In this document: one piece after another, positions 35,297 to 42,392 of the stretch | Numbering within the stretch: the first letter of the stretch is position 1 | Layout of the letters: every line of letters begins with the position of its first letter | Assembly: GCF_000429645.1 (NCBI RefSeq) | Contig: NZ_AUCG01000016.1 | Coordinates: 1 to 64,000 of the forward strand | Direction: 5' to 3' | DNA: 64,000 nucleotides | Origin: Niveispirillum irakense DSM 11586 | GTDB lineage: Bacteria; Pseudomonadota; Alphaproteobacteria; Azospirillales; Azospirillaceae | Position numbers and translations under genes: made by a program | Notes under the pieces: model-generated | Told to the model about the DNA's origin: nothing | The model's input: the letters and a program-made list of their open reading frames with translations, nothing else | Databases searched by the model: none

Positions 35297-36016
35297 TTAT
35301 TCGTCGCGCTGGCCCATCAGGGACAACAGCATCTGGAACAGGTTGATGAAGTTGAGGTACAGCGACAGCGCGCCCATCACGGCCATCCGGCCATTCGCCT
35401 CATCACCATAGGAAGAGGCATAGCCTTCCTTGATCGCCTGGGTATCCCACGCGGTCAGACCGGTGAAGACGATCACACCGATGATGGAGATGGCGAACTG
35501 CAGTGCCGACGAGCCGATGAAGATATTCACCAGGCTGGCGATGACGATGCCGATCAGGCCCATCACCATGAAGCTGCCCATCTTCGACAGGTCAGCCTTG
35601 GTGGTGTAGCCATACAGGCTGGTCGCCGCAAACATGGCGGCGGTGATGAAGAAGACGCGCGCGATGCTGCTGCCGGTAAACACCAGAAACACGCTCATCA
35701 TCGACAGGCCCATCAGGACGCTGAACACCATCAGGCTGGTGCGCAACGCGCTGGCCGACATCCGGTCCGGCTTGAAGCCGAAGAAGATGAAAGCCAGCGG
35801 GGCCAGCATCACCACCCATTTGAGCGGCGTACCGTGGATCAACTGTACCAGGGCCGGAATCTGGGATCCCACAAAAGCGGTCACACCCGTGATTGCCAAC
35901 GCCAAGCACATGTAATTATAGACGCGCAGCATATGCGCGCGCAGACCAGCGTCAAACTGCGCCTGGTCCATCGCGCGTCCTGCCGACGCATACGGATTAT
36001 AGGGTCCGTTGACCAT
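35297..36016 (-). CDS. Bax inhibitor-1/YccA family membrane protein
   Basis: 239 residues, seven predicted helices, with a cytosolic N-terminus of about 30 residues (RAMDQAQFDAGLRAHMLRVYNYM). Characteristic segments are MCLALAITGVTAFVGSQ, YGYTTKADLSKMGSFMVMGL and FTGLTAWDTQAIKEGY, the latter carrying the conserved Asp of the BI-1 di-aspartyl sensor. Bacterial members act as pH-sensitive calcium-leak channels or FtsH-associated proteins (YccA, YbhL). The start is ATG at 36016. Monocistronic, with a strong terminator downstream. Confidence 0.93.
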   Translation of the reverse strand: MVNGPYNPYASAGRAMDQAQFDAGLRAHMLRVYNYMCLALAITGVTAFVGSQIPALVQLIHGTPLKWVVMLAPLAFIFFGFKPDRMSASALRTSLMVFSVLMGLSMMSVFLVFTGSSIARVFFITAAMFAATSLYGYTTKADLSKMGSFMVMGLIGIVIASLVNIFIGSSALQFAISIIGVIVFTGLTAWDTQAIKEGYASSYGDEANGRMAVMGALSLYLNFINLFQMLLSLMGQRDE

Positions 36017-36124
36017 TGAAGTGTCCTCGACACGGGATGTTGGACATACAGGTCACTATATTGGGAAGCACCTGCCCCGGATCAATGGCTAATCATCCGG
36101 TGAGGCCAGATCACCACCGATTTC

Positions 36125-36565
36125 CTATTCCTTGCGGAAATCGAGCAGTTTTCCGGTCCGGGTTCCAGCCTGCATCTGCTGTTTGCCGAAGGCACAGATT
36201 TCCATCTGGCCTTGCCCTCGCAAGCTGTTTTCCGCCTCGAACTGGTTGATCGCGGCCAGGACCTGCGCTTGATCAACAGTATCCTCTCCCATCTTCCCCC
36301 CGGACCGGGCCAGGACCGGATAAGATCGGAGTTCAGCCATCAGGCCATCGAAGCTCATCACCAATTCGGGGCATTTGCGCTGCACATAGCGCGACTTCGC
36401 GACCTCTATGGAATATTGGGTGGCGGCGGCTTTGAACGAGGTATCCCCCACCGGGGCCGCCATCTGGCCGGAACTGGCCCGGTTGCTACAACCGGACAGC
36501 AAAAGCGGCGACACAAGCAGCGTCGCGACCAGAAATTTACGCAGACCATCTTCACGCATGACCAT
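36125..36565 (-). CDS. Small lipoprotein of unknown function
   Basis: 146 residues. KFLVATLLVSPLLLSGCSN is a lipoprotein signal with lipobox LSGC. The mature part is about 120 residues, helical, with two more Cys (RKCPEL and EICAFG) that could pair. No family is recognised. Start codons ATG at 36565 and 36559 are both possible; the long in-frame extension to 36661 is excluded because it would displace the signal. Probably anchored in the outer membrane. Confidence 0.7.
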   Translation of the reverse strand: MVMREDGLRKFLVATLLVSPLLLSGCSNRASSGQMAAPVGDTSFKAAATQYSIEVAKSRYVQRKCPELVMSFDGLMAELRSYPVLARSGGKMGEDTVDQAQVLAAINQFEAENSLRGQGQMEICAFGKQQMQAGTRTGKLLDFRKE

Positions 36566-36660
36566 CGTCTGCCCATGCCTCCGCTCAACCAAAGGACGGG
36601 CATGGTAACGGCCTGCACTCCCCTGTCGACGGCGCATAAGTCGACCCGCAGACACAGTCA

Positions 36661-36691
36661 TTACCCGCTGGGGTTATTCCCCAGCGGGTAA
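36661..36691 (-). terminator. Intrinsic terminator of the NDUFA9-like gene
   Basis: A perfect 13-bp stem, TTACCCGCTGGGG and complement, with the five-base loop TTATT. It sits 30 bases past the stop of the leftward NDUFA9-like gene and upstream of the lipoprotein gene. Confidence 0.7.
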
Positions 36692-36720
36692 TCAACCAGT
36701 ACGCATCCAGCGACGGGCAA

Positions 36721-37686
36721 TCAGGAAGCCGGGCTTACCGGTTGCGTAAACCGGCCACCGATGCGGTACTTGTCCAGATATGTGGGCAGGATCACTTCCA
36801 CGGCCGTGGGCTGAACGCCCAGGTCGGTCAGGCCCGGCTTGGCACCGCTGACGACATTGTCGGTCTTCAACAGTTCCACCTGATCGGCGGTCAGCATCTG
36901 GCCCGGCAGGTTCTGAAGGATGCCACCCAGCAAGCTGGCCATGCCGAAGCCCAGCGACAGGGTGCATTTCTTCGGCCGGCCCACCTGGGCCAGCGTCAGG
37001 TCGATCAGTTCCTTGAATGTGTAGGTCCGGGGACCGGCCAGTTCGTAGATCTTGCCTTCCGTCCCCTCGGTTTCAACCGCCGCAACGATGGCATCAGCCA
37101 CATCGCCGACATAGACCGGCTGCATCCGGGTATTCCCGCCCCCAATCAGGGGCAGGAAGGGGGCCGTCTGCGACATGGCGGCGAAGCGGTTGAAGAAACC
37201 ATCCTCCGGCCCGAAAACGATGGAGGGGCGGAAAATGGTGGCGCTGGGGAAGGCTGACAGCACCGCCTGCTCCCCCTGGGCCTTGCTGGTGGCATAGGCA
37301 GAGCGGGAAGATGCATCAGCCCCCAGGGCCGACATCTGCACAAAGCGACGCACACCGGCGGCCTTGGCGGCGCGGGCGATGCGGGCGGCGGCCTGATGCT
37401 GAACGGCCTCAAAGCTGTTACGCCCGCTCTGCGCCAGGATGCCGATCAGGTTGATCACCAGATCGGCGCCGGCAACAGCATTGGCCACCGACTGATCATC
37501 ATGGATATCCACCGCGATCGGCACGATCTGCCCGACGGCCCCGGCGGAGCGCAGATATGTCGCCTGCCCCGGATGGCGGGACGGCACGACAACCTGGCAA
37601 CCGGTCTTGGCAAGGCGCCGGACGATATAGCGGCCGATAAAGCCCGAGCCACCGAATATCACGGCGTTGCGATACCGATTGACCAT
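36721..37686 (-). CDS. Complex I NDUFA9-type NAD(P)-binding protein
   Basis: 321 residues, atypical SDR. NAVIFGGSGFIGRYIVRRLAK gives the N-terminal cofactor loop; DLVINLIGILAQSGRNSFEAV and VRRFVQMSALGAD follow, then the YATSKAQGEQAV region and TIFRPSIVFGPEDGFFNRFA. This is the alphaproteobacterial homologue of the mitochondrial complex I accessory subunit NDUFA9, which binds NADPH at the membrane-matrix arm interface. The ATG at 37686 places the Rossmann motif at residue 8. The gene diverges from the tRNA-Leu pair. Confidence 0.9.
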   Translation of the reverse strand: MVNRYRNAVIFGGSGFIGRYIVRRLAKTGCQVVVPSRHPGQATYLRSAGAVGQIVPIAVDIHDDQSVANAVAGADLVINLIGILAQSGRNSFEAVQHQAAARIARAAKAAGVRRFVQMSALGADASSRSAYATSKAQGEQAVLSAFPSATIFRPSIVFGPEDGFFNRFAAMSQTAPFLPLIGGGNTRMQPVYVGDVADAIVAAVETEGTEGKIYELAGPRTYTFKELIDLTLAQVGRPKKCTLSLGFGMASLLGGILQNLPGQMLTADQVELLKTDNVVSGAKPGLTDLGVQPTAVEVILPTYLDKYRIGGRFTQPVSPAS

Positions 37687-37893
37687 CGCACTTTCTCCAC
37701 GAATGACAGCAAGACTGGAAGGACCGGCCGGTGCCGGAACAAGGAATGTCGCTATATAGCCCATAGGGATGGCCCGGTGAAGCACCGCGAGATGCAGCCC
37801 GGTGCCGCAGCAGCATAGGGGCAGCAATCGCGGCGAAGCTATTGGCTGGAACCGTCCTTTTTCGCCTTGTCACAAAAAAAATGAAAAACATCG

Positions 37894-37922
37894 TTGACAG
37901 CCTGTCGCGCCCCTCCTATAAG
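37894..37922 (+). promoter_or_regulatory. Sigma-70 promoter of the first tRNA-Leu
   Basis: TTGACA (37894-37899), 17-base spacer, TATAAG (37917-37922): nearly consensus. The mature tRNA begins 38 bases past the -10. The GC-rich spacer end and the leader are shared with the second copy. Confidence 0.85.
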
Positions 37923-37960
37923 CCCGCTCCACGAAGCGACGGCAACGCCGCAGCGTGGAC

Positions 37961-38045
37961 GCCCAGATGGCGGAATTGGTAGACGCGCAGGTTTCAGGTA
38001 CCTGTACCGCAAGGTGTGGAAGTTCGAGTCTTCTTCTGGGCACCA
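37961..38045 (+). tRNA. tRNA-Leu(CAG), copy 1
   Basis: 85 bases including an encoded CCA. Acceptor stem GCCCAGA/TCTGGGC, anticodon stem CAGGT/ACCTG with loop TTCAGGT and anticodon CAG at 37995-37997, a variable arm with an ACC-GCAA-GGT stem as in class II tRNAs, and T-loop TTCGAGT. Reads CUG, the dominant leucine codon in this GC-rich genome. Identical in sequence to the copy at 38245. Confidence 0.96.
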
Positions 38046-38059
38046 TTCCGAATTGATGT

Positions 38060-38098
38060 ACACTTCAGGCCGCTGGTTCTTCCAGCGGCCTGAAGTGT
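38060..38098 (+). terminator. Terminator after tRNA-Leu copy 1
   Basis: A perfect 17-bp stem (ACACTTCAGGCCGCTGG and complement), loop TTCTT, followed by TTTCT. The same stem recurs after copy 2. Confidence 0.85.
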
Positions 38099-38177
38099 TT
38101 CTAGGCCCCTGTTTTTGCTCGATTTTCACAAGCCGACCCGGTTGGTGACAAATTTCAGCAAAAATGAAAAACAGGTG

Positions 38178-38206
38178 TTGACGGCCCGTCGGCGGGCCTT
38201 TATACA
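38178..38206 (+). promoter_or_regulatory. Sigma-70 promoter of the second tRNA-Leu
   Basis: TTGACG (38178-38183), 17-base spacer, TATACA (38201-38206). The spacing is the same as for copy 1, but the sequence has diverged between the boxes, so each tRNA gene has its own functional-looking promoter. Confidence 0.8.
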
Positions 38207-38244
38207 CCGCCTCCACGAAGCGACGGCAACGCCGCAGCGTGAAC

Positions 38245-38329
38245 GCCCAGATGGCGGAATTGGTAGACGCGCAGGTTTCAGGTACCTGTACCGCAAGGTG
38301 TGGAAGTTCGAGTCTTCTTCTGGGCACCA
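38245..38329 (+). tRNA. tRNA-Leu(CAG), copy 2
   Basis: 85 bases, sequence identical to copy 1, CCA encoded, anticodon CAG at 38279-38281. It begins 284 bases after the start of copy 1. The 30-base leader before it differs from that of copy 1 only at a few positions. Confidence 0.96.
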
Positions 38330-38338
38330 TTTCCAAAA

Positions 38339-38377
38339 ACACTTCAGGCCGCTGGTTATTCCAGCGGCCTGAAGTGT
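38339..38377 (+). terminator. Terminator after tRNA-Leu copy 2
   Basis: The same 17-bp stem as the first terminator with loop TTATT, flanked by AAAA on the left and TTTTT on the right, so it could stop transcription from both sides. rnd follows about 140 bases later. Confidence 0.85.
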
Positions 38378-38519
38378 TTTTGGCCTTGTGCCACAGATCA
38401 CCGAACCCCTTATCGCATCCGACCCTTGCGGCATCACTGCTTGTGGCGTCCCGTACCCTCGCGGGATAAAGCGCGGTGCTGCCGGCGGGCGGCCGCAACC
38501 GATGCAGGATGGCAGCGCG

Positions 38520-39131
38520 ATGTCGAATTTTCTTCATGTTGGTGATTTGCCCGATGGGCTGGATCTGGGCCCCGTGGTCGCCGTGGATACGGAGACGATG
38601 GGCCTGAACCCCATGCGTGACCGGCTGTGCCTGGTTCAGCTTTCCAGCGGCGACGGCACCGCCCATATGGTGCAGATCCGCCGGGGCCAGACCAGCGCCC
38701 CCAATCTGGCGCGGCTTCTGTCCGATCCCAACACCCTGAAGCTGTTCCATTTCGCCCGTTTCGACGTGGCCGTCCTGCGCCATGCGCTGGGCATCGTCTG
38801 CCAGCCGATTTTCTGCACCAAGATCGCCTCCAAGCTGGTCCGCACCTCCACCGACCGGCACGGGTTGAAGGATCTGTGCAAGGAACTGACGGGCGTGGAA
38901 CTGTCCAAGCAGCAGCAATCCAGCGACTGGGGCGCAGACGAGTTGAATGCCGAACAGTTGAAATATGCTGCCTCCGACGTGCTGTATCTGCACGAGATCA
39001 AGGCCAAGCTGGACCTGCTGCTGGACCGTGAAGGCCGGCGCGAGTTGGCGGAAGCCTGCTTCTCCTTCCTCCCGACCCGCGGCCAACTGGACCTGCTGGG
39101 CTGGGATGAACCGGACATCTTCACGCATTAA
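38520..39131 (+). CDS. rnd: Ribonuclease D-like 3'-5' exonuclease
   Basis: 203 residues, DEDDy exonuclease domain only. VVAVDTETMGLNPMRDRLCLVQL (Exo I, with the DxE metal ligands), LFHFARFDVAVL (Exo II), KIASKLVRTSTDRHGLKDL and YAASDVLYLHEI (Exo III, Tyr and Asp). It lacks the HRDC domains of full-length RNase D, the usual short alphaproteobacterial form, which trims tRNA precursors and other RNAs. The ATG at 38520 is preferred over the ATG at 38502. It precedes lptC by about 200 bases and follows the tRNA-Leu pair. Confidence 0.9.
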   Translation: MSNFLHVGDLPDGLDLGPVVAVDTETMGLNPMRDRLCLVQLSSGDGTAHMVQIRRGQTSAPNLARLLSDPNTLKLFHFARFDVAVLRHALGIVCQPIFCTKIASKLVRTSTDRHGLKDLCKELTGVELSKQQQSSDWGADELNAEQLKYAASDVLYLHEIKAKLDLLLDREGRRELAEACFSFLPTRGQLDLLGWDEPDIFTH

Positions 39132-39333
39132 TATAGACGGCATAATGCCGACAGGTGGAGACGGCGGCGGTTCCTGCCGCCGTTTTCTGCGGTCACTGTG
39201 CGTTGCGTCATAGAAATGCCGCCAAATCCTGGCATCTCCTCTATCATTGTCGATCAAGGTCGGGACCCTGACCGCCCCGAAATTCGTTACCATCCCTCTG
39301 CCCGCCGCCCTTTTTATTGAGCCTCCCGCCCGC

Positions 39334-40017
39334 ATGATCCCTCCCTCCGACAGCGACGACAGCCGACGCGCAGCGACCGCCGGCGCGCCCGATGGGCGCC
39401 GGCGTGATCCCTATGCCCATACGCGGCTGGTGCGCACGGCGCGCGTTGCGCTGCCCGTGGTGGCGGGGCTGGTGCTGCTGCTGATCGTGATATGGCCGCT
39501 GGTCGGCGGCGGCGGAGGGTCGGACGGCAAAGGGGCCGGCCCGGACCAGGGCGACCTGGAAATGACCAAAGCCCGGTATCTGGGAACCGATACGACAGAG
39601 CGCCCGTTCGAAATCCGCGCCAACCGCGTGATGCAATTGGGCAATACCGGGGCAGAGGTGGATTTGGACGCTCCGGAAGCCGATATAACGCTCAAAGGCG
39701 GCGACTGGCTGTCCATGGCGGCTGAAACCGGCCGTTATGACCAGGAAAAGAATGTACTGACCCTGAAGGGCAAAGTGTCGATGTTCCATGGCGAGGGCTA
39801 TGAATTCCGCACCGGCGAAGCCTTGCTGGATGTGGATAAGGGCATTGCCTGGGGCAACAAGCCGATTGAGGGACAAGGACCGCTGGGCACAATTGAAGCT
39901 GGCGGCTTCCGTATTGTGGAGGATGGGGACGTGCTGATCTTCACCGGCAAAGCGCGGTTGCGGGCGCTTGCGGCCCGCGGCGGGGACCAGAACCGTCCGG
40001 AAGGGGCTGCCCCATGA
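39334..40017 (+). CDS. lptC: LPS export protein LptC
   Basis: Bitopic inner-membrane component that receives LPS from LptB2FG and hands it to LptA. 227 residues. A cytosolic, Arg-rich N-terminus of about 35 residues, a membrane helix (VALPVVAGLVLLLIVIWPL), then a beta-jellyroll domain (KARYLGTDTTERPFEIRANRV ... LTLKGKVSMFHGEGYEFRT). Overlaps lptA by four bases (ATGA). The ATG at 39334 gives a normal LptC length plus the extended N-terminus common in this class. Confidence 0.9.
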   Translation: MIPPSDSDDSRRAATAGAPDGRRRDPYAHTRLVRTARVALPVVAGLVLLLIVIWPLVGGGGGSDGKGAGPDQGDLEMTKARYLGTDTTERPFEIRANRVMQLGNTGAEVDLDAPEADITLKGGDWLSMAAETGRYDQEKNVLTLKGKVSMFHGEGYEFRTGEALLDVDKGIAWGNKPIEGQGPLGTIEAGGFRIVEDGDVLIFTGKARLRALAARGGDQNRPEGAAP

Positions 40018-40997
40018 CCCGCCCCTCTCCCCTCTCCCCGCGCTTGCGCCGGTCTGCCACGCTGGCCGCCCTTGGCCTGTCGCTTGCCGCCTTGTCGCTG
40101 GCGGTGCCCTTGGGCTGGGCCCAGGACGGCACAACCAGTGTGCAGGCCGATGATGCGTCCCTGCATATGAGCGGGGAGAAGCCCATTGATGTAGTAGCCG
40201 AAGGCGGGTTCGAGTTCCACGAACAGCAGAATGTCGCCATTGCGCGCGGCGGGGCTACCGCCACCCAGGGCGACCTGACGCTGAAGGCTGACACGCTGGC
40301 CGCCTATTTCCGCAAGAATGCGCAGGGCACGAACGAGATTTTCCGCCTGCTGGCGGAAGGTAATGTGGAGATGCGCAGCGCCAGCCAGACCGCCTATGGC
40401 ACGCGCGGCATTTATGACCTGGACCGGTCGGTCGCCGTGCTGACGGGCGAAGGGCTGCGGCTGGTGACCGAACAGGACACTGTAACCGCCACCGACAGCC
40501 TGGAATATTGGCGCGAGCAGAACCTCGCCGTGGCGCGCGGCAATGCTATCGCCATCCGGGAGAATAACCGCGTGCGCGCTGACCGTCTGGTCGCCCTGCT
40601 TTCCCCGGACGGGAAAGAGGGCAGTGACAAGATGGCGCTCAGCCGCGTGGATGCCACCGGCGCCGTGGTCATCACGACCCCGCAGGAAGTGGCCCGCGGC
40701 GACAAGGGCACCTATGATCTGGATTCTGAACTGGCGCTGCTGACCGGCAATGTGAAGGTCACGCGCGGCCAGAATCAGTTGAATGGTCCCGCCGCCGAGG
40801 TGGATCTGAAGTCCGGCGTCAGCCGCATGCTGTCGCGGGTTCCGGCGGCTTCGCCCGTGCAAGGGGGGGCGACAACCGGACCGGCCGGCCAGAATGGCCG
40901 GGTCCGGGGCCTGTTCATCCCCAACGAGCAGGGTCAGGGCGGTGCGCCGCAACAGCCCGCCCAGCCGCAGCCGTCTGGCCAAGGGAGCAAACCATGA
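40014..40997 (+). CDS. lptA: LPS export protein LptA (OstA-like)
   Basis: Periplasmic bridge protein of LPS transport. 327 residues, longer than the about 185 of E. coli LptA. Signal peptide LAALGLSLAALSLAVPLGWAQ; OstA beta-strand repeats such as PIDVVAEGGFEFHEQQNVAIARGG and GDKGTYDLDSELALLTGNVKVTRGQNQLNG are visible in two blocks, suggesting two jellyroll modules, then a Gln/Gly/Pro-rich tail. Translationally coupled to lptC and lptB (ATGA overlaps on both sides). Confidence 0.92.
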   Translation: MTRPSPLSPRLRRSATLAALGLSLAALSLAVPLGWAQDGTTSVQADDASLHMSGEKPIDVVAEGGFEFHEQQNVAIARGGATATQGDLTLKADTLAAYFRKNAQGTNEIFRLLAEGNVEMRSASQTAYGTRGIYDLDRSVAVLTGEGLRLVTEQDTVTATDSLEYWREQNLAVARGNAIAIRENNRVRADRLVALLSPDGKEGSDKMALSRVDATGAVVITTPQEVARGDKGTYDLDSELALLTGNVKVTRGQNQLNGPAAEVDLKSGVSRMLSRVPAASPVQGGATTGPAGQNGRVRGLFIPNEQGQGGAPQQPAQPQPSGQGSKP

Positions 40998-41791
40998 GCC
41001 GTCCGACCAAGCCCACCACGCCCGCCGCTGACCCGTCCACGGGCACCGGCCCCCGGCTGGTGGCCGACAATGCCGGTCTGGTGGCCAGCAACCTGGGCAA
41101 GTCCTATAAAGGCCGGCCGGTGCTGCGCGATATCAGCCTGTCGGTGAAACGGGGGGAGGCGGTTGGCCTGCTGGGCCCGAACGGCGCCGGCAAGACCACC
41201 TGCTTTTACATCATCACCGGCCTGATCCTGCCCGATTATGGCAGCATCACCCTGGATGGGCTGGAAGTGACTGACCTGCCCATGTATCGCCGCGCCCGCC
41301 TGGGCATCGGCTATCTGCCGCAGGAAGCCAGCATCTTCCGCGGCCTGTCGGTGGAAAATAATATCCGCGCCGTGCTGGAGGTGGTGGAGCCGGACCGCGA
41401 TGTGCGCGAACAGAAGCTGGATGAGCTTCTGGCCGAATTCTCCATCACCCATCTGCGCCGCACCCCCGCCATTGCCCTGTCAGGTGGTGAGCGCCGCCGT
41501 GCGGAGATCGCCCGCGCCTTGGCCAGCCAACCCAATTTCATCCTGCTGGATGAACCATTCGCCGGCGTGGACCCGATCGCCGTGAACGAAATCCGGGAGT
41601 TGGTCAGCCATCTGCGCGAACGCAGCATCGGCGTGCTGATCACCGACCATAATGTCCGCGAAACCCTGGATATCGTGGACCGCGCCTATATCCTGCATGA
41701 TGGCGTGGTGCTGATGGAAGGCGCGCCGTCGGAGATTGTCGCCCACAAGGATGTGCGTCGCGTCTATCTGGGGGAGCGGTTCAGCCTTTAA
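40994..41791 (+). CDS. lptB: LPS export ATPase LptB
   Basis: 265 residues. ABC ATPase powering LPS extraction. Walker A GPNGAGKTT (residues 61-69), Q-loop IGYLPQEASIF (the LPQEASIFR sequence is diagnostic for LptB), signature ALSGGERRRAEIARAL, Walker B FILLDEPFAGVDP and H-loop LITDHN. A 25-residue N-terminal extension is present. In most alphaproteobacteria rpoN follows directly; here the bufferin operon lies in between. Confidence 0.96.
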   Translation: MSRPTKPTTPAADPSTGTGPRLVADNAGLVASNLGKSYKGRPVLRDISLSVKRGEAVGLLGPNGAGKTTCFYIITGLILPDYGSITLDGLEVTDLPMYRRARLGIGYLPQEASIFRGLSVENNIRAVLEVVEPDRDVREQKLDELLAEFSITHLRRTPAIALSGGERRRAEIARALASQPNFILLDEPFAGVDPIAVNEIRELVSHLRERSIGVLITDHNVRETLDIVDRAYILHDGVVLMEGAPSEIVAHKDVRRVYLGERFSL

Positions 41792-41892
41792 TATCAAGCT
41801 TTCTTGATCCTGACCGATCAAGGAAGATTTCCAATTCCCTCAACGCCGGGCGCTGCCATCCGGCAACTTGGCTTCACGGCGCACGAGGACGG

Positions 41893-41946
41893 GGCTGGCG
41901 GTCGCCAGCCTCCAGTCAGCCAAGGGGCAAACCCTTGGCTGACTGG
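41893..41946. terminator. Double hairpin downstream of lptB
   Basis: GGCTGGCG-GT-CGCCAGCC (41893-41910) is directly followed by a perfect 15-bp stem with arms at 41912-41926 and 41932-41946 and loop GCAAA. Either could end the lpt transcript. The pair also looks like a dispersed palindromic repeat unit; no second copy was found in this window. Confidence 0.5.
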
Positions 41947-41975
41947 TACAAGCCAAAAATAATTTTGAAGCCGGC

Positions 41976-42001
41976 GTAACCTTTCCGGGGATGCCGCGAA
42001 T
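41976..42001 (+). promoter_or_regulatory. Candidate ECF (SigF-type) promoter of the bufferin operon
   Basis: GTAACC (41976-41981), a 15-base spacer and CGAAT (41997-42001), about 80 bases before bufA1. The elements resemble the GTAACC/CGAA promoter recalled for Caulobacter SigF-controlled bufferin genes. Self-regulation by the sigma factor at the end of this operon is inferred. Confidence 0.6.
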
Positions 42002-42081
42002 AGAGGGATATGGGGCGCTGATCCGGTGCCCCAACCCGCCGATCTCCGGCATTCGCGCATTTTCCCCGAAAGGTCTCCATC

Positions 42082-42381
42082 ATGAAGTCCCAAGCCAGTT
42101 TCGCGCTGTTGTCCCTGGGCGCCGCCGTGGCCGGTGCCCTGTCGCTGGCCGCCATGACGGCCCCGGCCCAGGCGGCCGAAGGCGAGAAGGTGCATTGCTA
42201 CGGCGTTGCCAAGGCTGGCGAGAATGATTGTGCCAACAAGGCCGCCGGCCATTCCTGCGCCACCCAGTCCAAGGTCGATTACAGCGGCCAGGATTTCAAG
42301 GCCATGACCAAGGAAGCCTGTCTGGCCGACGGTGGCAGCCTGACCGCTTTCGAGGGCACCAATCCCAAGAAGATGAAGTAA
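42082..42381 (+). CDS. bufA1: BufA1-type bufferin precursor (DUF2282)
   Basis: 99 residues. A long signal peptide (SFALLSLGAAVAGALSLAAM, then APAQA) is followed by a mature domain of about 68 residues with four cysteines at 39, 50, 59 and 80: KVHCYGVAKAGENDCANKAAGHSC and EACLADGG. This is the DUF2282/BufA1 pattern. In characterised bufferins some cysteines are converted by the MNIO enzyme to 5-thiooxazoles and the exported peptide binds copper in the periplasm. Unlike most RiPPs the leader is a cleavable signal peptide. First gene of the operon; bufB follows after 11 bases. Modification is inferred from the partners. Confidence 0.9.
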   Translation: MKSQASFALLSLGAAVAGALSLAAMTAPAQAAEGEKVHCYGVAKAGENDCANKAAGHSCATQSKVDYSGQDFKAMTKEACLADGGSLTAFEGTNPKKMK

Positions 42382-42392
42382 GGGCCGGTCCG

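Larger units (their letters stand above)
37880..38377 (+). repeat. Tandem duplication of a promoter-tRNA-terminator unit
   Basis: Two units of about 280 bases each hold the AAAATGAAAAACA upstream tract, the promoter, the leader, the tRNA and the terminator stem. tRNA and terminator stem are identical; promoter spacer and the sequence after the first terminator have diverged. The pattern is that of an old direct duplication with selection on the functional parts. Confidence 0.85.

Noticed and set aside
37961-38377. Possible integrative-element attachment site at the duplicated tRNA-Leu
   Set aside because: There is no integrase gene or foreign cargo between or beside the copies. The repeat covers promoter, whole tRNA and terminator, which fits a simple tandem duplication rather than a 3'-end attachment repeat.
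41840-42052. A 70-codon minus-strand frame in the lptB-bufA1 gap
   Set aside because: It runs across two hairpins and the candidate ECF promoter and has no ribosome-binding site. The sequence is better explained as regulatory DNA.
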